Both the position numbers and the translations under genes were made by a program. A DNA stretch of 64,000 nucleotides, taken from Rossellomorea orangium (GTDB taxonomy: Bacteria > Bacillota > Bacilli > Bacillales > Bacillaceae_B). The notes below the pieces were generated by a model, which was given only the letters and a program-made list of their open reading frames with translations, did no database searches and was not told where the DNA came from. Shown piece after piece: positions 1 through 8,967 of the stretch; within the stretch, counting starts at the first letter, position 1; the number at the start of each line of letters is the position of its first letter. The stretch lies in contig NZ_JAHWGH010000005.1 of NCBI RefSeq assembly GCF_019334305.1, positions 14,882 through 78,881 of the forward strand, in the 5' to 3' direction.

Positions 1-116
1 GGAGGCGGCTCGTTTAGAGGCGACAAGCATAAGGTGACCCTACCGGAAAGGCGCTCTTTGCCTTTTTGGTAGGGTTAACTTATGACCTCGAGCCTCTAGC
101 CGCCGGAGCTGGACAA
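1..116. repeat. Structured intergenic repeat, copy A (5' end cut by window edge)
   Basis: This is one of three copies of a roughly 120-bp element; the others are at 24916-25036 and 25041-25163. The conserved core reads GACAAGCATAAG, then an 8-bp stem (ACCCTACC with GGTAGGGT) around an AAAGGCGC..TTTGCCTTTT hairpin, then CTTATGACCTCGAG. An outer stem pairs GGCGGCT with AGCCGCC. The stem bases differ between copies but stay paired, so the fold is selected. A truncated start of a second copy (AAAAGCAGAGGCGGCT) follows at about 119-140. The function is unknown. Confidence 0.8.
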
Positions 117-148
117 TCAAAAGCAGAGGCGGCTAGCCCCGAAAATGT

Positions 149-187
149 AAAAGCAGATCCGAAAAAATTCGGATCTGCTTTTTTTAT
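149..187. terminator. Bidirectional intrinsic terminator
   Basis: A perfect 13-bp stem, AAGCAGATCCGAA at 151-163 with TTCGGATCTGCTT at 168-180, is followed by a T run on the plus strand and a shorter one on the minus strand. It can end transcription of the YjcZ-like gene at 197-292 and of whatever enters from the left. Confidence 0.85.
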
Positions 188-196
188 CTATTCAAA

Positions 197-292
197 TTAG
201 CAAACGTATGCTGCACCAATGATGATTAACAAAATGAATAAAACTACGATTAACGCGAAACCTCCGCCGTACCCGCCGCAAGCACCTGACAT
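197..292 (-). CDS. YjcZ-family sporulation mini-protein 1 (31 aa)
   Basis: This is a 31-codon gene. It has an ATG and a strong ribosome site (AAAGGAGG) on the minus strand. The protein has a short Gly/Cys/Tyr-rich head (MSGACGGYGGG) and one hydrophobic helix (FALIVVLFILLIII, ending GAAYVC). That pattern is typical of the YjcZ/YjcM family of tiny membrane proteins in Bacillus, many of which are made during sporulation (family knowledge). It is the third of three tandem minus-strand paralogs; the others are at 421-504 and 591-677. Each has its own ribosome site. Probably a single-pass membrane peptide; the molecular role is unknown. Confidence 0.85.
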   Translation of the reverse strand: MSGACGGYGGGFALIVVLFILLIIIGAAYVC

Positions 293-420
293 ATGCGCTT
301 CCTCCTTTCATGTATGAAAAGCATCTACAGATGAATATGAAGCAAAAGGGGCCAGCCTTTCGTTAGGTATTGCCCCCTCTTACAGTCTGTATCCGGTAAA
401 GTTAAACTCTGAGGCTAAAA

Positions 421-504
421 TTATAGCCATGCTGCACCCACAATGATTAATAGGATGAACAATACTACGATTAACGCGAAACCTCCGCCGTATGCATTAC
501 CCAT
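421..504 (-). CDS. YjcZ-family sporulation mini-protein 2 (27 aa)
   Basis: A 27-codon gene preceded by AAGGAGGTGG at a good distance from ATG. The peptide begins MGNAYGGGFALIVVLF and ends in AAWL, so it is one hydrophobic helix after a short glycine-rich head. About 26 bases of its coding DNA (GGCGGAGG...TTAATCGTAGT) are identical to copy 1, which shows recent duplication or gene conversion. Family assignment is by architecture and motif. Function beyond a likely sporulation or forespore-membrane role cannot be stated. Confidence 0.85.
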   Translation of the reverse strand: MGNAYGGGFALIVVLFILLIIVGAAWL

Positions 505-590
505 AACTTTCCACCTCCTTTGAAGCGCTACTTTATCTTATTCAAGTTAGCTGCCATTTGTTTTAGGCTAATGTCATAAATTTAAATTTT

Positions 591-677
591 TTAGTAAATA
601 TATGCGGCACCAACGATGATTAATAAGATGAACAGCACTACGATTAACGCGAATCCGGAATTGTATCCACAGCTCAT
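591..677 (-). CDS. YjcZ-family sporulation mini-protein 3 (28 aa)
   Basis: The gene starts at the ATG at 677, which has GGAGG eight bases upstream. A longer in-frame opening to 788 exists, but it lacks a ribosome site and family-like sequence. The 28-aa product starts MSCGYNSGFALIVV and ends AAYIY. It shares the FALIVVLFILLIIVGAA-type helix with its two neighbours. Three diverged tandem copies in 500 bp make this a small local family. Single-pass membrane peptide; precise role unknown. Confidence 0.85.
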   Translation of the reverse strand: MSCGYNSGFALIVVLFILLIIVGAAYIY

Positions 678-864
678 ATTTATTACCTCCTTTTCTCTCT
701 TCGCTCTTATCATATGAAGGAACCTAGGAAATGGGTGTGTAAAATGCCCATTTTTCTGAAGATTAGTTTGGAAAATATTTTTTTTCATGGAAAAAGTGTG
801 TTATAGTATGTTTTGTAGAAATTTGACAAGCCACCAAACGAATATAGTGTAGGAGTTGGTCACC

Positions 865-1818
865 ATGAAAAAATGGATCATTTCAGTATCACTGGCTGCC
901 GGAGTGGTAGGACTCGCAGGATGCAGCGGTGACGGTGCTGATGGAAACAGTGACGTTGTTGCAACAACCAAAGCCGGAGACGTAACAAAAGATGAACTTT
1001 ACAAATCAATGAAGCAAAAATTCACTCCACAAATGGAACAGGCCCTTCAGGAACTGGTTTATACAAAAGTCCTTGAAGAGAAGTATGATGTGTCAAAAGA
1101 GGAAGTTGATGAAAAGCTGAACGAAGCGAAAGATCAATTGGGGCCTCAATTCGATATGTTCTTACAACAATATAACCTGGACGAGAAGTCGTTCAAGCAA
1201 TACTTAAAACTTCAACTTCTTCAAGAAAAAGCCGCTATTTCCGATGTGAAAGTAACGGATAAAGAAGTAAAGGAATACTACGAGAAATGGAAGCCGGATA
1301 TTAAAGTTCGCCATATCCTTGTAGAAGATGAAAAAACAGCCAAAGAGGTTAAACAGAAGCTGGCTGATGGTGCAAAATTCGAAGATCTTGCCAAAGAATA
1401 CTCAACAGATCCGGGTTCTGCTGAAAATGGCGGAAGTTTAGGATGGGTAGACTATGCTGGCCGTCAAAACTTTGTTCCTGAATTCTCAAAAGCTCTGGAC
1501 ACTCTTGAAAAAGGCAAAGTGAGCGAGCAGATCAAGACAGAATATGGCTACCATATCATTGAAGTGACAGATAAAAAAGAAAAGAAATCCTTTGACGAAA
1601 TGAAAAAGGAAATCGAAAAAGAACTGAAGCTTTCCAAAGTGGATCCTCAAAAAATCCAGGAAGCCATGAAAGCAGAGATTGAAAAAGCTGATCTGAACAT
1701 CAAGGATAAAGATCTGAAAAAGTCATTCGACCAGGTATTGAATCCTCCAGCAGCACCTGAAGGCGGCGAAACACCTGCACCTGAAGGCGAAGCTCCTGCA
1801 ACAGACAAAGCTGAATAA
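865..1818 (+). CDS. prsA: PrsA foldase, parvulin-type peptidyl-prolyl isomerase lipoprotein
   Basis: PrsA is a membrane-anchored chaperone that folds secreted proteins on the outer face of the membrane. The start at 865 is chosen because AGGAG lies nine bases upstream (851-855). The 317-aa product has a lipoprotein signal ending LAGC with the lipidated Cys20, and a chaperone arm rich in Lys/Glu helices. A parvulin domain lies at about 145-235, with VRHILVEDE, GGSLGWVD and YGYHIIEV as landmarks. A helical return arm and a low-complexity Pro/Glu/Ala tail complete it. Length matches the Bacillus family (about 290-320 aa). It is monocistronic, ending at a strong terminator. Confidence 0.97.
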   Translation: MKKWIISVSLAAGVVGLAGCSGDGADGNSDVVATTKAGDVTKDELYKSMKQKFTPQMEQALQELVYTKVLEEKYDVSKEEVDEKLNEAKDQLGPQFDMFLQQYNLDEKSFKQYLKLQLLQEKAAISDVKVTDKEVKEYYEKWKPDIKVRHILVEDEKTAKEVKQKLADGAKFEDLAKEYSTDPGSAENGGSLGWVDYAGRQNFVPEFSKALDTLEKGKVSEQIKTEYGYHIIEVTDKKEKKSFDEMKKEIEKELKLSKVDPQKIQEAMKAEIEKADLNIKDKDLKKSFDQVLNPPAAPEGGETPAPEGEAPATDKAE

Positions 1819-1820
1819 TC

Positions 1821-1860
1821 AAAAAGGACGGAAGGCTACGCAAGCCTTCCGTCCTTTTTA
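1821..1860 (+). terminator. prsA terminator
   Basis: A 17-bp perfect stem (AAAAAGGACGGAAGGCT with AGCCTTCCGTCCTTTTT) has a 5-nt loop and a T run. It can also work in reverse for yhaL. Confidence 0.95.
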
Positions 1861-1869
1861 ATGATGACA

Positions 1870-2049
1870 TTATGATGTCAGTTGACGTCTCTTTTCTTTT
1901 TCCTCTTCCATCCGGTGTATATAAACTTCTCCCTCTTTTTCAATCCACTCATCTTCCAGCGTCTTCTCTTCCTTGGCCGATTTTATCGTCATAAAGGCAC
2001 TACCGAAAATCCCTGCTACAACCAGATACATCCAAATAGGCAATGTCAT
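1870..2049 (-). CDS. yhaL: Sporulation protein YhaL
   Basis: A 59-aa protein starting MTLPIWMYLVV. The ATG at 2049 is preferred over the ATG two codons-plus upstream because AAGGAG sits nine bases before it. It has one N-terminal membrane helix (WMYLVVAGIFGSAFM) and then a highly charged Lys/Glu tail. This is the YhaL architecture, and the gene sits between prsA and yhaM as in Bacillus subtilis. YhaL is a sigma-E-class sporulation protein there (family knowledge). No enzymatic motif is visible. Confidence 0.85.
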   Translation of the reverse strand: MTLPIWMYLVVAGIFGSAFMTIKSAKEEKTLEDEWIEKEGEVYIHRMEEEKEKRRQLTS

Positions 2050-2128
2050 TTGCTTCATCTCCTTATAGGTTTGTCCTCTTTAATGAACATTATATGAGGA
2101 CAAGGGAGAAAACATGACCGCAAGATGG

Positions 2129-2160
2129 AAAAAAGAACCCGATCATAGGACCGGATTCTT
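2129..2160 (-). terminator. yhaM terminator
   Basis: On the minus strand, a 9-bp stem (AAGAATCCG with CGGGTTCTT) is followed by a T run, just past the yhaM stop. Confidence 0.8.
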
Positions 2161-2167
2161 GAAATCT

Positions 2168-3109
2168 TTATTTATGAAACGTGGGTTTATAGAATGAACG
2201 ATTATCAAGTGCGAATACTCTTTCCGTGTACTCTCCAGGCTTCACCCGTTGGAGTGCACGATCGAGCATATTCATCTTCGCATCTACATTATCGATATAG
2301 TGAAGAACCTCCGCTTCACGGATAAGCGGCGGCTTCGGACTTCCCCACTCGGCCTTTCCATGATGGCTAAGGACGAGATGTTGAAGGATCATGACCTCTT
2401 CTCCTTCAATGCCCAGTTCATCTGCCGCTTTACCTATTTCATTCACCATGATGGAGATGTGTCCGATCAAATTCCCTTCAATCGTGTACGTTGTGGAAGT
2501 TGGTCCTGACAGTTCAATGACTTTCCCAAGATCATGCAGGATCACCCCTGCATACAGAAGATCCGAATCAAGGGAAGGATATAGTCCTGCAATGGCCTTG
2601 GATAAATCAAGCATGGATACAACGTGATACGCAAGACCCGAAACGAACTCATGATGGTTCTTTGTAGCTGCCGGATATTCGAGGAAAGGCTTCTGATATT
2701 TTTTAATCAGGTGTCTCGTGATGCGTTGAATATTCGGGTTTCTCATTTCAAAGATATACTGTGTGATCTTACTCGTCATTTCATCTATGCTCACAGGAGC
2801 GGTTTCAAGGAAGTCTGAAATGGCATATCCATCCGCTGGTGAAGCCGGTCGGATCTGCTTGATTTTAAGCTGATTCTTTCCACGGTAACTATGAATATCA
2901 CCAACGACCCTTACGATCGTTTCAGGCTGATAAGCCTTCTCATCCTGCTCGGAAGCGTCCCAAAGCTTTGCTTCCATGTCTCCGCTTTTATCTTGCAGGA
3001 TCAACGTTAAAAACGGCTTTCCTGTATTTGTCGTGCCTTTTGTCATTTGCTTGATTAAAAGTGGTAAATCGATGGTCTCACCGACACTGAATTGTGTGAT
3101 TCCTGTCAT
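2168..3109 (-). CDS. yhaM: 3'-5' exoribonuclease YhaM
   Basis: The 313-aa product has an N-terminal OB-fold region (about 10-110) that binds single-stranded nucleic acid, followed by an HD phosphohydrolase domain. The HD metal motif is in [16 protein letters not shown], and a downstream [13 protein letters not shown] segment is typical of YhaM. The family degrades RNA and ssDNA from the 3' end with Mn2+ (known for B. subtilis YhaM). The start at 3109 (MTGITQF) follows GGAGGAGAAGAT; the length equals the B. subtilis protein to within one residue. Here yhaM is separated from yhaNO by an MFS gene and has its own terminator. Confidence 0.95.
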   Translation of the reverse strand: MTGITQFSVGETIDLPLLIKQMTKGTTNTGKPFLTLILQDKSGDMEAKLWDASEQDEKAYQPETIVRVVGDIHSYRGKNQLKIKQIRPASPADGYAISDFLETAPVSIDEMTSKITQYIFEMRNPNIQRITRHLIKKYQKPFLEYPAATKNHHEFVSGLAYHVVSMLDLSKAIAGLYPSLDSDLLYAGVILHDLGKVIELSGPTSTTYTIEGNLIGHISIMVNEIGKAADELGIEGEEVMILQHLVLSHHGKAEWGSPKPPLIREAEVLHYIDNVDAKMNMLDRALQRVKPGEYTERVFALDNRSFYKPTFHK

Positions 3110-3274
3110 ATCTTCTCCTCCGTCCAACTATAATAGTAGTTCCAGTATATCATATTTTAATGTGTAAGAAGCGTGGAAAGGGCTAGTGGTCATGTCAAAA
3201 TTGGTTGTCCCAGGTTTCGGCGCCGAGTCATAGAATGACGCCAACCATTAAAGGTCCGTCCCTCGCATGATTAC

Positions 3275-3307
3275 AAAAAAGCCGCCTCAACTGATGAGGC
3301 GGCTTTA
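3275..3307 (-). terminator. Terminator of the MFS gene
   Basis: The 12-bp stem AAAGCCGCCTCA with TGAGGCGGCTTT is followed by T6 on the minus strand. Just left of it, 3181-3270 holds the sequence TTAAAGGTCCGTCCCTC, a half copy of the palindrome at 48327-48368. Confidence 0.9.
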
Positions 3308-3309
3308 TG

Positions 3310-4515
3310 TTAGTTCACTAATTCTCTTTTTTGTTTTTTACTGATCCAGACTTTGGTGGCTAGAAGGCCAACCAGCATGATGAATGCACCAAAGTAGTAA
3401 GGGATATGGATATCCCATTCAAATAATGTGCCTGCAAGCAATGGGCCAGCTACGTTCCCTAAACTGAGAAACGAGTTATTCAGCCCCATCACGGTACCCT
3501 GCCTTTTTCCGGCCAACTTAGAAATCAGGGAATTCAGAGAAGGCCGGAGCATGGAGTTTCCGATAAAGAAGACCGCCGTCGTTAAGAGGACACCGGTAAA
3601 ATCAGTGGCAAAGTTCATGATGATAAACCCTACTGCACTCAAAAGTAATGACCAGGTCACTACTTTTTCTTCTCCGAACCGTTTTGTCGCCCTCCCCACG
3701 CCGACTCCCTGGACGAGGGTACCTATGATACCGATTATTAGTATGATGATCCCGACCTGCTGTGGCCCATACCCGTACCGCTCCAATGCATAGTAGCTGA
3801 AGATCGATTGAAAGTTGGCAAGTCCGAAGCTCATGATGAACACGAGGATCAATAGGAAGCCAACCGGACTCATCACGGCATTCTTCATGACAACGAATCG
3901 ATTTTCCCGTTTCTCATCCGGATCATATGTCCTTTTTTCCTTCGGATAGGATTCCGGTAAAATGATGACCGAAACGATGGCTGCTATCGATGCCGCCACA
4001 CCAGCAAAGATGAATGGATAAGAGAGATTGATCTCTGCCAGCCATCCTCCGATTCCTGGTCCTATAACGATACCGAGCCCCATGGCGGCTCCAAGTATAC
4101 CCATTCCCCGGCCACGATTATCTTCATCCGTGACATCGGACACATAGGCCATGGCAGTCGGCATTAATGCTGAACCAAAGACCCCGGCCAGGATCCTTGA
4201 TAGAAAGAGCATCCATAATCCCACGGCAAAAGCGAAAATGAATTCAGCGATGGCAAAGCCGATCAGGCCGATGGTAATTAAAGGTTTCCGTCCGATCCGG
4301 TCGGATAAACGACCCCAAACTGGTGCAAATAGGAACTGCATAAAAGCAAATACAGCCACCAAAGCTCCGAGGGTCTGGGCATCGGCATTGAATTTTTCTA
4401 CGTAGAATGGCAGGATCGGAATGACGAGGCCGATTCCAACCATAACGATGAAAAGGTTAAAACTAAGTAACGCAAGTGGACCTCGATTCCGTTTCCACCC
4501 TTTTGATTTTGTCAT
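3310..4515 (-). CDS. MFS multidrug efflux transporter
   Basis: A 401-aa protein with 12 predicted membrane helices. It carries the MFS motif A loop GRLSDRIGRKP between helices 2 and 3, and the efflux-type motif C glycine/proline pattern GLGIVIGPGIGG in helix 5. These mark the drug:H+ antiporter branch (NorA/Bmr/YfmO-like). The start at 4515 (MTKSKGWKRN) is chosen because AAGGA lies eight bases upstream; an earlier in-frame ATG lacks this. The gene interrupts the yhaM-yhaNO order known from B. subtilis. The substrate cannot be read from sequence. Confidence 0.85.
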   Translation of the reverse strand: MTKSKGWKRNRGPLALLSFNLFIVMVGIGLVIPILPFYVEKFNADAQTLGALVAVFAFMQFLFAPVWGRLSDRIGRKPLITIGLIGFAIAEFIFAFAVGLWMLFLSRILAGVFGSALMPTAMAYVSDVTDEDNRGRGMGILGAAMGLGIVIGPGIGGWLAEINLSYPFIFAGVAASIAAIVSVIILPESYPKEKRTYDPDEKRENRFVVMKNAVMSPVGFLLILVFIMSFGLANFQSIFSYYALERYGYGPQQVGIIILIIGIIGTLVQGVGVGRATKRFGEEKVVTWSLLLSAVGFIIMNFATDFTGVLLTTAVFFIGNSMLRPSLNSLISKLAGKRQGTVMGLNNSFLSLGNVAGPLLAGTLFEWDIHIPYYFGAFIMLVGLLATKVWISKKQKRELVN

Positions 4516-4651
4516 TGATGTATTCCTTCTTTCTGGCACTCATTTCTCTCAACACTCAGATGTATGGTTATAACGGATTGGATGCCCAAAACAAACTCCT
4601 TGTATATTGTAACCAATAAAGGATACTAATGCTAATGGAAATCCATTTGAT

Positions 4652-7621
4652 TCATGTAGTCCTGATGGATTCGGTACGCTCTAATTTGATCACCTCATCC
4701 TCAAGGAACGACTGTTTAATATGAGGGTGGCAGGTGAAAAATAACACCTGGTGGTCCGTTGCCACTTTTCTCAGGAGTCTAAGAAATGCCTGTGTTCTGT
4801 TCAGATCAAAGTTGACTACTCCATCATCAATCAGAACAGGCAAAGAATATTTGTCACCCATTGTTTGAATAAGAGCGAAGCGGATCGATATGAATAGCTG
4901 CTCTTTCGTTCCCTGACTGAGCTCGACTGCATGAAAGACGATCCCATCCGTCCTCTCAACTTTGACCATTTCATCTTCCAATAAGAAAACACGGTGATAG
5001 TGCCCTTCCGTCATTTCTTTGAAGTTTTCTTCTGCAAGCTGCATGACTTTTGGCATTTTGGTTTTCTGATACAGGTCCATGGTTTTCTTTAAGGAGGCCC
5101 CAGCCAATGTATATTTGGACCATTCAAGGGCAAGTTCCTGAAGCTCGGCTTTTTTGCTTTGGAATTCTTGAAGGATAGCAGAAAAGCTCTTTCCTTCCTC
5201 TAATGTTTTGATTTCATATGAAAGGGAGGCAAGCTCTTTTTGACTTGCAGACAGGTTGCTCGAGAGACTTTCAATGGATTGTACGACTCTGGTCAATTCC
5301 TTCCTGCTTTCTTCCATTGATTCAAACTCCATGAACGAGTCGAGGGTCCTCTGGGGCAATCTTGTTTTCAGCCCCTTATATTGAGAACAGAGCTCGGTGA
5401 GTTCCTCTACCCGGAGGGCCATCTCCCGGAATTCCACTTCACCGGTACAGCCTGCTTCCTTGATAAGGACCAGAATGTCATCTTGAATCTTTCTGACTTC
5501 ATTAGTAAGCTTGTCGATTTCCAAGGACAAAGGTTCTAATTCCGCGGCAATATTTTCAGTTACGAGCTGACGTTTCTCTAAATCCTGTATGATTCTTTCC
5601 ATTTGAATCAAGGCTTCGTCCATTGTTGTGAACGGGAGTGAGCGGCGGTGGAACCATTTCCGGCACTCTTCTTTGTATTCATCCAACTTCCTTGCAGTAT
5701 AAGCCTCTTCTTCAGATAAATGGATAAACGTTTCATAGTTGGAGACTAATTCTTTCATTTTCGCAAAAGCATCACGGAGCCACTTCCAATGGAAATCCGC
5801 AGGCAGGCATAACTCCCTTTTCAGGTGAGTCAGCCTTTCTTCTCCCAGGGCGATTGCCTTCTCATTCTCTTCCTTCCTCTCATGCACTTTCTGCATTTTC
5901 CTTTCCTGCTCTTCTAATGAAAGGATGCGCTGTTTCCATTCGTTTCGGTATTCCATTTGTTCTTTGAAGCTTTGTTCCGCCAACTCATGAGATACATACT
6001 CCGTCTCTCCTTCCGGTTGGAGCTCTTTTGCCTTAGTCTTAAGTTTATTGATGGTGAGGGATTCATTGTGGAGGTTCCTCCGTGACTGTAAGCCTGTTAC
6101 TCCTACTGCAATCAGAAACAGTAAGCTCATCCCTGTCACAATCCAACTCCCCGACAAGATCCCCCACGCACCCAGTCCTAATAAAATCAGAAGTAATCCA
6201 CCGCTTATTAGCATCTGATAAGAGAAAGAAGCTTTTTTTCTACGATAATTTTCTTCTGACTCTTTGACTTGCATGTTCATCCACTTCATCTGTTCCCATG
6301 TGGATTGCTTTCCAGAGTCTGCTTTGACCTTCCGTTGTAACTCTTGAAATTCGTCTTCTTCCATCAACTGGTTTTCCAGAAGTTCGCATTTTTTTTCGAT
6401 AGCTTGAAGCTCTTCTGCTTCATCGTCTTGAAGTTTATACAAACTCTCACGCTCATGAAGGAGTTTCGATTGGCGCTCCAATGCTTGATGGATGTTCTCA
6501 GACATCATAAGGCTTGTATTCAGTGCAGGGATTTCTTCCATCTCGATATGCAGTCCCAATTCCCTGATCGTGTCCTTGATTTGGCTTTGCACCATTTTCA
6601 GTTCTCTGCCTCGCTCACTGATTTCTTCTCTCCATTTTAGGTAAAAAGTTTGCTCTGATAATACTTTTTCTATAAATGGAATATCCTCTCTCAAGCTCAG
6701 ATCGAGATCTTCCTCTTCTAATTTCTGTTTGAGTTTTGCTTGTTTTTTTATAAGGGTTTCAAGGTAAGCGGACGTTTGTCTTTCCTCCACTTTCATCTTG
6801 TTCAGTCTCTCTAAACCTTTAGCAGGGAATTCAATGCCTTCTAACTGTGAAATGCGTTCTTCCACTTCTTTGAACTGAATAAGGGTATCCCAATTTTCAC
6901 TAACGGAAACCAGATTCCCCCTTTTTTCAGAGAGGATCTCCTTTTCCTTTTCCATGGAGGAAATGTCCGACTCCAATGATCGGCGTCTGGCTATGAGGGG
7001 CATGTACTGATCATTTTTCTCCTTTTCTTCCCTTACCTGCTTTTCAAGCGCCTTTAATTCGGATAATGCCTGATTGATCTTTGGTTTTCTGCCTGATTTC
7101 TTAAACAGCTGCTCTCTTTCTTTCTGCCAATCCTGAGCAAGCTTCAATAGGAGATCCGTCCCTGATGAGCCTGCTGTGAAGAGATACCGGTTCAGTTCTT
7201 CCTTTTTGAGGCGCTGGATGTTTTGAAGGCCATCCAAGTTGAAGGAAAATATGTTTTGATAGGTGGTCCGGTCCATTTTACCGAGCAAATGTTGGAGGGA
7301 TTCTTCTCCTTCCATTCTCCCGTCTTCAAATTGGACGGTAACGTCACCAGAAGCCTTCCCTTTGATACGCTCGATGCTTACCATTCCCTGACCCTCGATT
7401 TGACATAGGATTTTCCCGCCATACTCTGTCGATGATTTCGGAACGTATCTCAATAAGGTTTGCTGTTTCGTTGGAAAACCGAATAGAATGCTGTGAATGA
7501 ATGACATGATTGTCGATTTTCCTGCTTCGTTTTCTCCGTAGAATAATTGAAGATCGCTTAGCGAATAATGCTTGTTTACTATTTTTCCATATCCGTAAAT
7601 ATGAAGTTCTATCAATTTCAA
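4652..7621 (-). CDS. yhaN: YhaN, SbcC/Rad50-like ATPase
   Basis: A 989-aa ABC-ATPase of the SMC/Rad50/SbcC type. Walker A is GENEAGKST at residues 29-37. Long coiled-coil stretches flank a central hydrophobic hairpin at about 465-510 (ISGGLLLILLGLGAWGILSG region), which would anchor the protein in the membrane, as described for YhaN-type proteins. The C-terminal lobe has the signature ELSQGTKEQLF and Walker B PVLIDDGVVNFD. It overlaps yhaO by four bases (ATGA), so the two are translationally coupled. The pair resembles Mre11-Rad50 and is likely a membrane-associated DNA-end processing or repair complex (inference from homology). Confidence 0.92.
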   Translation of the reverse strand: MKLIELHIYGYGKIVNKHYSLSDLQLFYGENEAGKSTIMSFIHSILFGFPTKQQTLLRYVPKSSTEYGGKILCQIEGQGMVSIERIKGKASGDVTVQFEDGRMEGEESLQHLLGKMDRTTYQNIFSFNLDGLQNIQRLKKEELNRYLFTAGSSGTDLLLKLAQDWQKEREQLFKKSGRKPKINQALSELKALEKQVREEKEKNDQYMPLIARRRSLESDISSMEKEKEILSEKRGNLVSVSENWDTLIQFKEVEERISQLEGIEFPAKGLERLNKMKVEERQTSAYLETLIKKQAKLKQKLEEEDLDLSLREDIPFIEKVLSEQTFYLKWREEISERGRELKMVQSQIKDTIRELGLHIEMEEIPALNTSLMMSENIHQALERQSKLLHERESLYKLQDDEAEELQAIEKKCELLENQLMEEDEFQELQRKVKADSGKQSTWEQMKWMNMQVKESEENYRRKKASFSYQMLISGGLLLILLGLGAWGILSGSWIVTGMSLLFLIAVGVTGLQSRRNLHNESLTINKLKTKAKELQPEGETEYVSHELAEQSFKEQMEYRNEWKQRILSLEEQERKMQKVHERKEENEKAIALGEERLTHLKRELCLPADFHWKWLRDAFAKMKELVSNYETFIHLSEEEAYTARKLDEYKEECRKWFHRRSLPFTTMDEALIQMERIIQDLEKRQLVTENIAAELEPLSLEIDKLTNEVRKIQDDILVLIKEAGCTGEVEFREMALRVEELTELCSQYKGLKTRLPQRTLDSFMEFESMEESRKELTRVVQSIESLSSNLSASQKELASLSYEIKTLEEGKSFSAILQEFQSKKAELQELALEWSKYTLAGASLKKTMDLYQKTKMPKVMQLAEENFKEMTEGHYHRVFLLEDEMVKVERTDGIVFHAVELSQGTKEQLFISIRFALIQTMGDKYSLPVLIDDGVVNFDLNRTQAFLRLLRKVATDHQVLFFTCHPHIKQSFLEDEVIKLERTESIRTT

Positions 7622-8826
7622 TTTCGATCACCACCGCTCAGTAAGTGCTTCGCTTCCCGTTTTAAGGAACTCTTTTCATCTTCTTCCAAGGGGGACAGAA
7701 AGCGATAGATGGACGGATGCTCATACAGTTCTGCCATGGCTTCCTTCCATTCTTCTCCTTCCATGCTTTCAAGGGTTAAGATCACTTCCTGTATAAATGG
7801 ATCCTGTTCCCTGAGACCCGATGTACGAGAAGACAGGCGAATGGAGTGAACCCATCTCAATACCCCATGGCTTTCAAAATCGGACTGAATCGCCTCAAGA
7901 AGCTCGCCATTCTCGATCCTGTTCCTCATCTCCCAGGGCAGTGAATCTTCATCTGTAACAACGATTTCAATTAAACTTTCACCACTAAGAGATTCCATTG
8001 CCTGTTGAATCCGCTGAAACACCTCACCAAACCGCTTGATACCTTGTAGGGAGACAGTACATGTTTCCCATAACAAGTCGTGGGTAGCTATAAACGACAG
8101 CTCTGTATGATGCCCATCCAATACGACTTCATAACAGCCTTTATCACCCTTTTCCTTGCGGTGCCTTCCCTGAATGTTTCCGGGATAGACGATAAAAGGT
8201 TCTTCATGTAAGATACGCCGTTCATGAATATGCCCAAGTGCCCAGTAATGGTAGTTCTTCTCCACCAGTTCACCTATCGTAAAAGGGGCGTACGTCTCAT
8301 GAGACGAATCGATGCTCCCTTCACTTCCATGAAGGACTCCTATCGTGTAACGCCCGGCAACCGCTTTGGGGTATTCCCCGATTCTTCTTTCTCTAATATG
8401 CCTTGACCCATAGCTGAAGCCTACTATATCCACTGTTTCACCATTCTTGGTGATGAACTGTTTCACTTCTGTATTTTCGTGAAATATATGTATATTATCC
8501 GGCATATCAAGCTCTAAGCGATGGCTTCCCAGGTGATCATGGTTCCCGTGCACGACATAAACAGGAATATCATTTGAATCCAGCAGATGAAATTGTTTCA
8601 ATAATTTTGCCTGAGCCCTTATGCTCCTGTCTTCTTCATCAAACAAATCCCCGCTGATGATCATAAAGTCGATTTGCCTTTCAATTGCTTCTTTCACTAC
8701 TTTTTCAAAAGAAGCAAAGGTGCTATTATGTATTCGTTCAAACACTTCTTTGGGTAAATGTTTCAGTCCCATAAACGGACTGTCTAAATGTAAATCTGCT
8801 ACATGAAAAAATCGGATACTCCCCAT
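7618..8826 (-). CDS. yhaO: YhaO, SbcD/Mre11-like DNA exonuclease
   Basis: A 402-aa calcineurin-type metallophosphoesterase. The metal-site motifs appear in order: HVADLHLDSPF, SGDLFDEE, VVHGNHDHLG, GVLHGS and ALGHIHERR. The C-terminal third is a capping and partner-binding region. The start at 8826 (MGSIRFF) follows GGGAGGGA; an upstream in-frame start has no such spacing. Its stop overlaps the yhaN start. By analogy with SbcCD, YhaO supplies nuclease activity and YhaN the ATPase. Confidence 0.93.
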   Translation of the reverse strand: MGSIRFFHVADLHLDSPFMGLKHLPKEVFERIHNSTFASFEKVVKEAIERQIDFMIISGDLFDEEDRSIRAQAKLLKQFHLLDSNDIPVYVVHGNHDHLGSHRLELDMPDNIHIFHENTEVKQFITKNGETVDIVGFSYGSRHIRERRIGEYPKAVAGRYTIGVLHGSEGSIDSSHETYAPFTIGELVEKNYHYWALGHIHERRILHEEPFIVYPGNIQGRHRKEKGDKGCYEVVLDGHHTELSFIATHDLLWETCTVSLQGIKRFGEVFQRIQQAMESLSGESLIEIVVTDEDSLPWEMRNRIENGELLEAIQSDFESHGVLRWVHSIRLSSRTSGLREQDPFIQEVILTLESMEGEEWKEAMAELYEHPSIYRFLSPLEEDEKSSLKREAKHLLSGGDRN

Positions 8827-8932
8827 GAAGCTCCCTCCCTGCACTACGAATATACGTTCTTATATTCCTCCATTATATCCTAAAACCGGTGAACATTTCA
8901 GTATGTATTCACAATTTAGCGTTTAAAGGAAA

Positions 8933-8965
8933 AAAGGCTGCTCCTTATGAAGGAGTCAGCCTTTA
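8933..8965 (-). terminator. Terminator of yhaQP
   Basis: The hairpin AAAGGCTGACTCC/AAGGAGCAGCCTTT (minus strand) is followed by a T run directly after the yhaP stop. Confidence 0.88.
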
Positions 8966-8967
8966 TC

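Noticed and set aside
591-788. 65-codon reading of the third YjcZ gene
   Set aside because: Only the last 28 codons match the family and have a ribosome site (GGAGG before 677).
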